Shown here: piece after piece, positions 1 through 8,984 of the stretch
Position numbering within the stretch: position 1 is the first letter of the stretch
How the letters are laid out: the number at the start of each line of letters is the position of its first letter
DNA from: Microcaldota archaeon
Lineage (GTDB): Archaea > Micrarchaeota > Micrarchaeia > Anstonellales > Bilamarchaeaceae
Direction: 5' to 3'
Length of the DNA: 38,392 bases
Assembly: GCA_018813505.1 (NCBI GenBank)
Contig: JAHJBM010000087.1
Location: 1-38,392, forward strand
Program-made: the position numbers and the translations under genes
The notes under the pieces: model-generated
The model's database searches: none
What the model was told of the DNA's origin: nothing
Seen by the model: only the letters and a program-made list of their open reading frames with translations

Positions 1-2
1 AA

Positions 3-65
3 GGTATGTCTTTAAGGGAAAAATTAAGACAAAAGAAGCTGGATGCAAAAAAGAAAAAGAAGTGA
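3..65 (+). CDS. C-terminal end of a CDS entering from the left edge (Lys-rich tail ...SLREKLRQKKLDAKKKKK*)
   Basis: Open frame from the window edge to TGA at 63-65. Confidence 0.5.
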   Translation, partial: GMSLREKLRQKKLDAKKKKK

Positions 66-128
66 AATTATCTTTTTTCTTAGTGTACTACCACATTTAT
101 TAACCTTTCGACACATATAATATAGATT

Positions 129-224
129 ATGGATGATGACATAGTTAAACGGATAATTAATATGCTTAGAAGCATATCGATCAGAAAACAAACAGAAGAA
201 GATCCAAAAAAAGAAAGGTACTGA
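129..224 (+). CDS. possible 31-aa small ORF (MDDDIVKRIINMLRSISIRKQTEEDPKKERY)
   Basis: ATG shortly downstream of an AT-rich TATA-like stretch (cacatataatatag), charged peptide; no homology known to me. Confidence 0.2.
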   Translation: MDDDIVKRIINMLRSISIRKQTEEDPKKERY

Positions 225-234
225 TGAACTAGAA

Positions 235-987
235 ATGCTGAGAAACCAGTACTTAAAAGCAAATGAAAATGATGGAGACCAACTAATTTTAAGAGCAGTA
301 AAACAAGCGATGTGCGGTGTTGATCTGAACTCGGAAAATTTAGCAAAAAACCGCGAATATCGTGATTTCGTATATAACTGTCAGGAGAAAGCAAAAAGAA
401 TACTTGATATTCCTGAATTAAGAGAAACTACGATTGTACTGGCAATCGAAGGTGTAGGAGAACATGCAATCGTTGCTTGTAGTTGTAGCAGAAACGCGAC
501 TAAAAACCTAAATCGAGAGAACAGAGCACGTGTTTACAAAGTTCTTGAAAACGCAAGAGATTCGATTACAAGCGTTGCTTTTGCGATGAGTTGGCATGAC
601 GGGGATTTGAACGAATTTGGCCATCACCTCATACCCGTAGTAAAGAGATTTGCTGAACAGGGGGTTGATGATTTTAAACAAGAAGATATGTGGAGAATGC
701 TGAAGGAATTTGTAATGGATTCTTACGGGACAGTACCGACAAAATGTAAAGTAACAGATGAGGTAATGTTTGAGATTGTCAAGATATTTGCAAAAAATGG
801 ATTCTGGGCAAACCTGACTTTTATTTCCAATGTTGAACGATTCAGCGAAGTGGTACGACAAACAGCTAGAATGGCATTAAAGAATATGGAAATACCGACA
901 ATACACATGAAGATCACAGATTGTAGAACAGGAAAAACAACCGAAATACCGATTCGTAAGGAAACACGACCAAATAGATTGAACTAG
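235..987 (+). CDS. hypothetical protein, 250 aa
   Basis: Long ORF in an otherwise empty interval; no recognisable family. Confidence 0.7.
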   Translation: MLRNQYLKANENDGDQLILRAVKQAMCGVDLNSENLAKNREYRDFVYNCQEKAKRILDIPELRETTIVLAIEGVGEHAIVACSCSRNATKNLNRENRARVYKVLENARDSITSVAFAMSWHDGDLNEFGHHLIPVVKRFAEQGVDDFKQEDMWRMLKEFVMDSYGTVPTKCKVTDEVMFEIVKIFAKNGFWANLTFISNVERFSEVVRQTARMALKNMEIPTIHMKITDCRTGKTTEIPIRKETRPNRLN

Positions 988-1047
988 GGCATTGAATCGA
1001 AAATAGGAATTGAATACGAAAAGAAGTGAGAGATAGTTCAATTAATT

Positions 1048-2202
1048 CTAGATTTTCTTCATATATCTCTCGATTCGGTTAAATGCTTCTTCCAATTGTT
1101 CAGGTTGTGGAAGAAACACAAGCCTGAAATATTTCTCATTAAGAGTTGGTGCAAACCCGGAACCAGGAACAGTAACGACCCCTTCTTTGAGCAGACCGTG
1201 CACAAATTCAGTATCATTTTTCCATGGGCCATCGACTTTTACAAATGCATAGAAAGCACCCTTTGGTGCTGCGAGTGTTAGGCCATCAATTTCATTGCAT
1301 CGTTTTACGAGTATATCACGGCGTTTTTTGAGCTCGCTATTGAATTCTTTAATATGATTGTGAGGTCCTTTTATTGCGGAGATGTAAGCCCTTTGCATTT
1401 CCCAGTTCACTGAAAGCCTTTGATTGCATAAGCGCTGGATGGTTTCCTTTATGTCATCCCATCCTTCTCCCTGGAATGAAAGATATGCCACCCTTGCACC
1501 AGGATAGAGGTAATTCTTTGACATGCTATTGCCAGAAACAACTGGCACATCCTTTGAAAATCTTCTGAGCGGGGTCATCTCACCATCAAACACCATTTGA
1601 TCATAAACATCATCTGCGATTATAGGTAGTTTGTATTCACCTGCCAGATCGATTATGCCCTGAAGGGTTTTCCTTGAATAAACCGCACCAGTGGGATTGT
1701 TTGGATTTATCACAGTGATTGCAGTAGTAAACTCGTTGATGCGTTTTCTCATGCTATCAAGATCTGGTTCGAAATTTTCATCGCAACCATAGAATTCAAT
1801 GGTACCATAACTGATCCGTTCTTTTGTAAGATATAATGGATATGTTGGCGTTGGAAGTAGGATGTTCCTTCCTGGATCAAGCATTGCCTGGAAAACAAAA
1901 TCAATCCCCTCACTTAATCCTGCGGTGATAAAAACATCATCAGGTGAAACATGTTCATATTCTGCAACGGTTTTTCTAAGTTCCGGATCACCTTCAGATG
2001 GAGCATAGCCAGAGTAGTTCTGGTCAAGGGCTTCTTTTACCGCATCAAGAATATGTTTTGGTGGCCTAAAGCCAAATGGCGCAGGATCACCTATATTCAG
2101 ATAAATCATATCTGTACCCTGGGCTTCGATTTTCTTTGCTGCCTGTACTATGTCCCTTATTGGATATGAAACTAGCTCACTTCTTTTTGATGGTTCTATC
2201 AT
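1048..2202 (-). CDS. class I/II PLP-dependent aminotransferase (alanine/aspartate type)
   Basis: NIGDPAPFGF..., NPNNPTGAVYS, SGNSMSKNYLYPGARVAY (PLP lysine region). Confidence 0.9.
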   Translation of the reverse strand: MIEPSKRSELVSYPIRDIVQAAKKIEAQGTDMIYLNIGDPAPFGFRPPKHILDAVKEALDQNYSGYAPSEGDPELRKTVAEYEHVSPDDVFITAGLSEGIDFVFQAMLDPGRNILLPTPTYPLYLTKERISYGTIEFYGCDENFEPDLDSMRKRINEFTTAITVINPNNPTGAVYSRKTLQGIIDLAGEYKLPIIADDVYDQMVFDGEMTPLRRFSKDVPVVSGNSMSKNYLYPGARVAYLSFQGEGWDDIKETIQRLCNQRLSVNWEMQRAYISAIKGPHNHIKEFNSELKKRRDILVKRCNEIDGLTLAAPKGAFYAFVKVDGPWKNDTEFVHGLLKEGVVTVPGSGFAPTLNEKYFRLVFLPQPEQLEEAFNRIERYMKKI

Positions 2203-2320
2203 ATTGACACCTTAGAATAGTTTAACGCCTCTGCGTATTTGCTATCTATTGCTGGTAGTTGTTTAAATTTATAACTGTCAAGTACTGGAATTTCGACATA
2301 AGACGATGGTGAATAAAAAA

Positions 2321-2686
2321 TCATGTCTGCAATGATAATGTCAACGTCGTCAACTGACCATCATAAATAACAGTTTTTGTAATAGAAACAGTCTTTGAAT
2401 GTACCTTATCAGCACTGTTACGGCAGCTTGTGAATACTATGCCGTCAATAAAAACGCATAGGCCTGTTTGTTCTTTTATGATATCAAGATCTTTTTCCAG
2501 TCCAGGCCTGCTCGGATCATCAAAATCCTTGAAATTGTCTCTTAGATATAGTACCCTCCATGCATCTTCGGCAAGCTGGATATGGTAAAGCGAATTTGCC
2601 TGAGTATCATAGGAAAATGAAGGAATAATGTATGAACAGACAAACACGAAAAATAAAAAAGAAATTAACGCTTCAAATGACTGCAT
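2321..2686 (-). CDS. small membrane-anchored pilin-like/hypothetical protein (start MQSFEALISFLFF)
   Basis: N-terminal hydrophobic segment; the ATG at 2686 overlaps the TGA of the upstream gene, giving translational-coupling geometry; start chosen over the longer ORF start. Confidence 0.6.
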   Translation of the reverse strand: MQSFEALISFLFFVFVCSYIIPSFSYDTQANSLYHIQLAEDAWRVLYLRDNFKDFDDPSRPGLEKDLDIIKEQTGLCVFIDGIVFTSCRNSADKVHSKTVSITKTVIYDGQLTTLTLSLQT

Positions 2687-2687
2687 A

Positions 2688-3212
2688 TCAACCACCACAT
2701 ACAAAAAGCCTTGCGATTTGCCGGTCATCGCCAACAGCGACAATACGATAGATACATACTGAAAAATCCTGGGATGGCTTGTCAAGGGAAATAAAAATTG
2801 CATCGAGTGCCGTCTTGCGCCGTATTGATTCTGCATAGGTTTCAGTTATCGCATTTTCGTCAATCCAATTTGGGTATTTGATGCCATTACTTTTTCTTGC
2901 CAGTCCAGTTTTCACGCTATAATCGGCAGCCATAACAAGCTTATTGAAAACCTGTTGATCATGTGAATAGCCTGAGGTTGAATAAGACGTGTATGCGACC
3001 ATGGAGATAGTGTAGTGTGCCATCATCACGATGCAAAGCAGACTCACCAACGCATCAAACATCATGAAACCATGTTTGTTCGATTTTTTGTTTACCTGAA
3101 TAGCTGGCACAGCATAGCTATTGTTTGGAACTGTGCCTGATAGGAACAGTGTTGAGAAGCGATGAAATGCAGAAAGAAGATAAATGCCCTTGTTTGACCT
3201 AGATAGGTTCAT
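2688..3212 (-). CDS. pilin-like/hypothetical exported protein
   Basis: KHGFMMFDALVSLLCIVMMAHYTISMVAY hydrophobic segment; in a tightly packed cluster with class III signal proteins; start uncertain (3236 or 3212). Confidence 0.6.
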   Translation of the reverse strand: MNLSRSNKGIYLLSAFHRFSTLFLSGTVPNNSYAVPAIQVNKKSNKHGFMMFDALVSLLCIVMMAHYTISMVAYTSYSTSGYSHDQQVFNKLVMAADYSVKTGLARKSNGIKYPNWIDENAITETYAESIRRKTALDAIFISLDKPSQDFSVCIYRIVAVGDDRQIARLFVCGG

Positions 3213-3540
3213 TGTTGTCAACCTCGAATATGCCATCGATTTCTATTGTCTCGCTTTCGTGCTCGACATGGAATCGTCCGTTTTCAATCTGGTATGCGAT
3301 ATTCTCATCCCTGAAATCAAAATACATGTCAATACCTGAATTCAGCCATGCCTGCACAGCAGCTGCAGCAGCACTTGCCTGGTTAATGCGCTCGAAATCG
3401 TTGATTTTTTCAATGATCCCCTGATTCTGTGCAATCAAAGAACCGCCAATCAAAGAAACTGCCATCAACATCGCAAGAAATCCGAACATGAACTCGATTG
3501 ATACCTGTGCTTTCAAGTTGCGGCTGAATTGGTAAGTCAC
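3199..3540 (-). CDS. class III signal peptide-containing (archaeal type IV pilin-like) protein
   Basis: KAQVSIEFMFGFLAMLMAVSLIGGSL resembles the class III prepilin motif Q-x-S-x-E-(F/Y). Confidence 0.75.
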   Translation of the reverse strand: MTYQFSRNLKAQVSIEFMFGFLAMLMAVSLIGGSLIAQNQGIIEKINDFERINQASAAAAAVQAWLNSGIDMYFDFRDENIAYQIENGRFHVEHESETIEIDGIFEVDNNEPI

Positions 3541-4109
3541 CGGATCACCATCCCCTTAGGTATGTGTGCTTTTGCACTGATATCGAATTTTTCAGACTCA
3601 ATCGCAATCCTTACATCACCAACAAACCGAATGTAATCCAACGAATGGCTGTTTTTTGCCAGTGGATCGAATTTCGTAAATGCCTGCACAACAGGAATTG
3701 AAATTGAAACATAAAAATCAGGATCAAATGTATAACTCTTGAGAGAATCCAACTGTGCAGTTGCATAGTTTTCAGCTTCTTTTCGTGCATCTGATTCCCG
3801 GAAACATGAATCGCACATTCTCGTATCGCAGCGGTTTGGAGCCCTTGGATCAGGAGAACACCCAGCATCAGGACAATGACCGCAATTCTTTATGTCATGA
3901 CTAGAATCATAGACAAAAAAACCGTCTGTGGCACCCAGTCTTGCTGATTCCAAAATTAGTTCCTTGGCATTCATCTGTAGCGAATAAGTGCGTGAGATCA
4001 CGATGGATTTGGAAAAATCAGAATTGTTTACGGCTATCGAAAGCTGGATAAGAGAAAAGATAATGATTAGTGAAACAAATACGACCAAAAACGACAGATA
4101 TCCCCTCAT
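3537..4109 (-). CDS. membrane-anchored protein with Cys-rich insert, in pilin-like cluster
   Basis: N-terminal TM (YLSFLVVFVSLIIIFSLIQLSIAV) and CGHCPDAGCSPDPRAPNRCDTRMCDSC. Confidence 0.65.
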   Translation of the reverse strand: MRGYLSFLVVFVSLIIIFSLIQLSIAVNNSDFSKSIVISRTYSLQMNAKELILESARLGATDGFFVYDSSHDIKNCGHCPDAGCSPDPRAPNRCDTRMCDSCFRESDARKEAENYATAQLDSLKSYTFDPDFYVSISIPVVQAFTKFDPLAKNSHSLDYIRFVGDVRIAIESEKFDISAKAHIPKGMVIR

Positions 4110-4179
4110 TCAATCCCCCGATTACAAATAAGGGGAGAAGATATTAAAACGTATTGAAAAGGAGAAAAGGAGATAAAAG

Positions 4180-4362
4180 TTACTTTACTCTTATCGCATA
4201 GCTACCTACGACATTAACTCCTACGACTTTTGCAATTTCAGATTTTTCAGGTTCGAGTATGATGATAGTACCGGAATATTTATCAGTAAGCTCGCCTTGA
4301 CATTTCGGACAAAGTTTGTCCTTTGTCACAACAATATAGTTACATTGCTTGCACGCTCTCAT
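4180..4362 (-). CDS. spt4: transcription elongation factor Spt4 (RpoE'')
   Basis: 60 aa with CKQC...CPKC zinc ribbon; directly downstream of rpoE'. Confidence 0.9.
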   Translation of the reverse strand: MRACKQCNYIVVTKDKLCPKCQGELTDKYSGTIIILEPEKSEIAKVVGVNVVGSYAIRVK

Positions 4363-4952
4363 TTACCATCACCTTTTTTCTCTGCCTTTGCATGTTTCTC
4401 TACTTTTTTCGCAGGTGGTTTTTTCTCTACCCATTCTTGCTTGCCAAGACCATCAGGACGCATTGTAAGTCCGATTTTTGTATCAGAAGAGGTTGATTTC
4501 AAACTTACTGTAGATACCTTGACAATAACAATATCCCCTTTTTTCAAGGTTCTTTTAAGTGCCTTGGAACCCAATGTCTTGGATTTTTTATCATAATAGA
4601 ATTTTTCCCGATCGATTTGGGATACGTGAAGTAGTCCCTGGAATGGACCGATCGATGCGAATGCACCGAATTCCACGACTTCCTTTATCTCTGCATTGTA
4701 AACCTCATTTACATTTGGCAGAAATACAAGTGTCTCGAACTGGACAGAATAATATGCACCACAATCACCTGGAATAACAATACCATCCGTAAGTACACTG
4801 GGATTGTTTATGGATAGTACAATACCCAGATCTTTGTAGATACGACCTTCGTAACGTTCCCTGACAATTGATAAAACTGCATTTTCAAGAGTACTACCAA
4901 ACATTGATGGTGGTATTCTAACCCGGTCTTCGATTATTTTTAGATAATACAT
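4359..4952 (-). CDS. rpoE: DNA-directed RNA polymerase subunit E' (Rpo7), S1 domain
   Basis: EVVEFGAFASIGPFQGLLHVSQI S1 domain; overlaps spt4 as in the usual archaeal order. Confidence 0.92.
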   Translation of the reverse strand: MYYLKIIEDRVRIPPSMFGSTLENAVLSIVRERYEGRIYKDLGIVLSINNPSVLTDGIVIPGDCGAYYSVQFETLVFLPNVNEVYNAEIKEVVEFGAFASIGPFQGLLHVSQIDREKFYYDKKSKTLGSKALKRTLKKGDIVIVKVSTVSLKSTSSDTKIGLTMRPDGLGKQEWVEKKPPAKKVEKHAKAEKKGDGK

Positions 4953-5216
4953 AATTTGACCTCCGTCGTTCGCCTTCCATCATCATGATGGAAAGAGAGT
5001 CTAGCTAATTGCGTCATGAAGTCTTGAGTTTTGTGTCTCGTGCACCATGAACTTATTAGCAAAAAGATATTGTAAAGTGCGATTTATAAAGCAGAGGGTT
5101 TGGAATGTGTTTTGGTTTTCGAGATGGAAACTGCAAATTCCTTGCTCAGTTTCAGGTCCAATTCGATAAGCTTTGGATGAATTGGCTATCCTGAGGAACT
5201 GCCATTTATTAAAAAA

Positions 5217-6554
5217 TTAATCAGAATCAGTTGCTCGGACTTGTACAGTTGTTTCATTATTCGTATGGGGGTGGTTGCATGATTTGGATATTAATGCTCC
5301 CCCAAGAACAGCAACACTTAGAATTATAGTTCCAAACAATCCCCACACCCATTTTTTGATAGAACTCGCAGGTTCCTTTTGCTGAACATGAATTGGAACG
5401 CTTCTAATACGTGGATGGAGTGGTTCCATGAACCAGTGTTGTGGTGAATGTTCTGATGTTCTTGGCCTTTTGTTTGTTTCAACATTATTGGATTTAACTG
5501 GAGTGCCTTCAGGTTTTTTGCCACCATCAATTCCAAAACGAACGCCATTAGAATTGGAACCACCAGAAATTGCAACAGGTGATGGTATGCGATGTGTTGT
5601 TCTGGCTCGCATACAAGAGCCAAGTTCCCCATGAAGCTCCATCGCTGAGGATATCCTAATGCCAGGATCTTTCTCAAGACACCGGAGTATCACACGTTCC
5701 AGCTTAGGCGTCATTCCATTATTAAACTGACGTGGTGGTTGAACCAGGTAATTGACATGAGCATGTAAAAAACCAGCCCCAGACTCCCCCCTCATTGTAT
5801 AGGGGTACTTCTGAGTAAGCATCATATAAAGGATAACTCCCATTGGATAGATGTCCATACTAGACATTGCAGCAGATCCTTCTGCCTGTTCTGGTGCCAT
5901 ATACCTTGGTGTTCCGAATACCTCTCCCAATCTTCTTTCATCATCATCCCACTCACCAGTTTTAAGCGCAATACTAAAGTCAAGCAATTTTACCATAGGA
6001 TTTTGCCCAGCCTCACCTAAAACAAATATATTACCGGGTTTTATATCTCTGTGTACTATGTCATGTGAATGGACATACGCAATCGACTCGCAGACCAGTC
6101 TCATAAGTCGCAATGCCTGATCAATAGTTAACTTTTCAGTCCCATCAAGTGAATTAGGAAGTTCTTTGCCATTGAGCCATTCCAATACCATGTACATGCA
6201 CCCATTATATTCAGGTGCATTGGTTTGATCTATAACACCGCATTCGAGAAGTTCAACTATTGAAGGATGACTTAACTCAGCTAGATACCTCAGTTCTCTC
6301 TTGAAAAATCTGTTCACTGCATCGTTTCCCGCGACCCCAGGATTTTGAATCTTGATGGCGACATCTCTTTCGTGACATCCATCTTGTGAATTTGCTTTTA
6401 AAACGCGATTTCCGGCAGTAATATCAACCGTGTGTAACATATCATACATGCCACCACGATATGGTGCAAGAAAACGTGGTTCTTGCCTTTCTACAGTTAG
6501 GGCTGCATTTCCACGATATATCTTTCGTTTGTTTGCCACTGCCATTTTATCCAC
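5217..6554 (-). CDS. Hanks-type Ser/Thr protein kinase with C-terminal TM segment
   Basis: VAIKI, HRDIKPGNIF, LLDFSIAL (DFS not DFG), GTPRYMAPEQ; TM WVWGLFGTIILSVAVLGGAL. Confidence 0.9.
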   Translation of the reverse strand: MDKMAVANKRKIYRGNAALTVERQEPRFLAPYRGGMYDMLHTVDITAGNRVLKANSQDGCHERDVAIKIQNPGVAGNDAVNRFFKRELRYLAELSHPSIVELLECGVIDQTNAPEYNGCMYMVLEWLNGKELPNSLDGTEKLTIDQALRLMRLVCESIAYVHSHDIVHRDIKPGNIFVLGEAGQNPMVKLLDFSIALKTGEWDDDERRLGEVFGTPRYMAPEQAEGSAAMSSMDIYPMGVILYMMLTQKYPYTMRGESGAGFLHAHVNYLVQPPRQFNNGMTPKLERVILRCLEKDPGIRISSAMELHGELGSCMRARTTHRIPSPVAISGGSNSNGVRFGIDGGKKPEGTPVKSNNVETNKRPRTSEHSPQHWFMEPLHPRIRSVPIHVQQKEPASSIKKWVWGLFGTIILSVAVLGGALISKSCNHPHTNNETTVQVRATDSD

Positions 6555-6665
6555 TCACACCAATAACACGTATATACATATATTATTACAAGAAACCATT
6601 AAAAACCACACTATTTTTGATATTTGAGAGAATTCTGAAAAGAAGAGAGTATTTATAAAATATTT

Positions 6666-6689
6666 ACTATTTAACAATTGTTAAATAGT
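6666..6689. promoter_or_regulatory. perfect 24-bp palindrome ACTATTTAACAA/TTGTTAAATAGT upstream of ino1
   Basis: Sequence equals its own reverse complement; lies between the TATA-like tatttataaaat and the ATG at 6728. Confidence 0.6.
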
Positions 6690-6727
6690 TGTGTTTCTAT
6701 AGGTATGATAAATAGGGTGATATTAAT

Positions 6728-7810
6728 ATGGGAAAAATAAGATGCGCAGTAGTCGGGGTAGGAAATTGCTTTGCAGGATTGGTTCAGGGAATAGAATATT
6801 ACAAACAACATCAGGAACAAAAAGTAATCGGGATTATGCATGAGAATATGGGCGGATATTCCATCCATGATATCGAATTTGTAGCGGCATTTGATGTTGA
6901 TTCAAAAAAGGTAGGTATACCACTCAACAAAGCGGTTTATGCCGAACCGAACAAAGTGAAATGGGTTGAAACACTTTCAACAATGGATGAAATCACTGTA
7001 AAACAAAGTCCACAATTAGACGGTGTAGGAACTTATGTCGAGAAAGTCGTTACACCAGTACATGAAAGACCAACAGAAGAACTGAAAAAAGAAATTTTAC
7101 ACGAATTGAAAGAAAAGAAAGTTGAAATTCTAGTCTCATATTTACCGGTTGGTTCTGATAAAGCAACAAAATTCTGGGCGCAGGTTTGTCTTGATACAAA
7201 AATCGCTTTTGTAAACTGTATGCCTTCATTTATCGCATCAGAACCAGAATGGGCTAAGAAGTTTGAGGAAGCACAAATACCCATTATTGGCGATGATATT
7301 AAGAGCCAGGTAGGGGCAACAATAGTGCATAGAACTTTGGCCAGATTATGTGACATGCGCGGAACTAAGATAGATAGAACATATCAGATCAATGTTGGTG
7401 GGAATACTGATTTTCTTACTATGAAAGACCAGGATAGATTACAATCAAAAAAGATTTCCAAAACAGAAGCAGTTCAATCCCAACTCTCACAAAGATTACC
7501 AGATGATCAGATATATGTTGGTCCATCAGATTTCATCCCATTCTTGAGCAACACCAAACTGATGTTCATGCGTATAGAAGGCCATATGTGGGCAAATATT
7601 CCTTACAATATGGAAGTTAGATTGGAAGTAGATGATAAGGCAAATAGTGCAGGAATAGTAATTGATGCGGTGAGAGCTGCAAAAATATCATTGGACAGAA
7701 AATTAGGAGGTCCGGTATGGGCAGCTTCCGCATATCTGATGAAACATCCGCCAAAGCAAATGACAGATAATGAAGCCAGAGAAGAATTGGAAAAATTTAT
7801 CAAAGGATGA
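6728..7810 (+). CDS. ino1: myo-inositol-1(3)-phosphate synthase
   Basis: VGVGNCFAGLVQGIEYY, NCMPSFIASEPEWA, GDDIKSQVGATIVHRTL, GNTDFLTM. Confidence 0.93.
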   Translation: MGKIRCAVVGVGNCFAGLVQGIEYYKQHQEQKVIGIMHENMGGYSIHDIEFVAAFDVDSKKVGIPLNKAVYAEPNKVKWVETLSTMDEITVKQSPQLDGVGTYVEKVVTPVHERPTEELKKEILHELKEKKVEILVSYLPVGSDKATKFWAQVCLDTKIAFVNCMPSFIASEPEWAKKFEEAQIPIIGDDIKSQVGATIVHRTLARLCDMRGTKIDRTYQINVGGNTDFLTMKDQDRLQSKKISKTEAVQSQLSQRLPDDQIYVGPSDFIPFLSNTKLMFMRIEGHMWANIPYNMEVRLEVDDKANSAGIVIDAVRAAKISLDRKLGGPVWAASAYLMKHPPKQMTDNEAREELEKFIKG

Positions 7811-8866
7811 CTACCAAGAACCATCCAGATAATATGAACTTAGGACATCTGGATTTTGTCGCATAAACGCAACCAAACATAATGCACCAGGATGAAGCAG
7901 ATACTGTTCATCATCCGAACGATCTCTCCTGTTTTCCACAGCCCCTTTGTAATGCGCCCGGATAAACGAAAGTATCGCTTCGTTTGTTGCATGAATTGGA
8001 ATCAATTTGCTGTGCTCACCTTTATCCAGGTCCTTGTTGGAGGCATAACATTCACCAACTTCTGTGGCTGTCAATCCAGTTCTTACCAAAAATACATATC
8101 CAGAACCTTTGTCAATAGTTGGATCAAAAATGCGTGCAATGAAATGTGCAGAGTTTACATCTGTGAGCTGTATGCCAACTTCTCTTTGTAGTTCCTCTCT
8201 AAGGAAGAAATCGTAAATAGATTCACGCTGATTTATCATATCATCTGTAAGGCCAAGTGCACCGGCAGGTAGATGATAGGTATTTGGATATGATACACCT
8301 GCACGCAATGTAAGAATAAGTTGATTGTCAGAAGTTAGTATAACGCCATAAACAGAGATGCTACTGATTCCAGGAATGTCAACTCCAGACCGCACCAGTT
8401 GAGTTTCATATGAGTGTCTTGGTTCAAGCGCAATAGATTGAGATTCCAGATCTGGAGATATATCGCACCGTACTTCGCTTGCAGCAATTTCATTCCACCA
8501 TGGAATAACGATTTTATCTGCATCGTTTCTATTAATGCAAAGAAGGGATAATGCTCGTCGGAAGTTTTCATGATTCCGAAACCTGGCACGCACAGTATTA
8601 AACAGATCCCCAAGTTCATAGGTGTTCATTTCTTCCCCAGTTTCTTTTTTGTACCAGGAACTGACATCCCTACGTATACCTTCTATATGTAAAAATGCAT
8701 TGCGAAAATTTTCAAATGGAATGATACTTCCTGAAGCAGTTCTACGACTAGATGTGGAAACAATGTGTATCAGAGCTCGGGCGGACGTATTTGGAGCAAT
8801 CAAAACCACCTTGTCTTGACTGAACAATTGTTTTGATTGAGAATACATATTAATATGTTGTTGCAC
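7811..8866 (-). CDS. Nudix-domain-like hydrolase with N-terminal extension
   Basis: LPAGALGL...REELQREVGI Nudix-box-like pattern with insertion; start uncertain. Confidence 0.6.
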   Translation of the reverse strand: MQQHINMYSQSKQLFSQDKVVLIAPNTSARALIHIVSTSSRRTASGSIIPFENFRNAFLHIEGIRRDVSSWYKKETGEEMNTYELGDLFNTVRARFRNHENFRRALSLLCINRNDADKIVIPWWNEIAASEVRCDISPDLESQSIALEPRHSYETQLVRSGVDIPGISSISVYGVILTSDNQLILTLRAGVSYPNTYHLPAGALGLTDDMINQRESIYDFFLREELQREVGIQLTDVNSAHFIARIFDPTIDKGSGYVFLVRTGLTATEVGECYASNKDLDKGEHSKLIPIHATNEAILSFIRAHYKGAVENRRDRSDDEQYLLHPGALCLVAFMRQNPDVLSSYYLDGSW

Positions 8867-8984
8867 ATGGTTTATAATGTTGATGGTTGGAATCGTTTAA
8901 GATTGGGATATTTGACCACACTAAAATAATACAATAAAAAGAAAGAATAGTAACTTTTATATAAAATAGGTTCCAAAAACTCAT

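Noticed and set aside
4974-4995. Palindrome cttccatcatcatgatggaaag upstream of rpoE
   Set aside because: Short hairpin in the leader; possibly regulatory but no further support.
5075-5216. Possible box C/D or other sRNA between rpoE and the kinase gene
   Set aside because: TATA-like motifs (tttataaa) and isolated C/D-like words, but spacing does not give a convincing C-D'-C'-D arrangement; the element may simply be the rpoE promoter on the minus strand.
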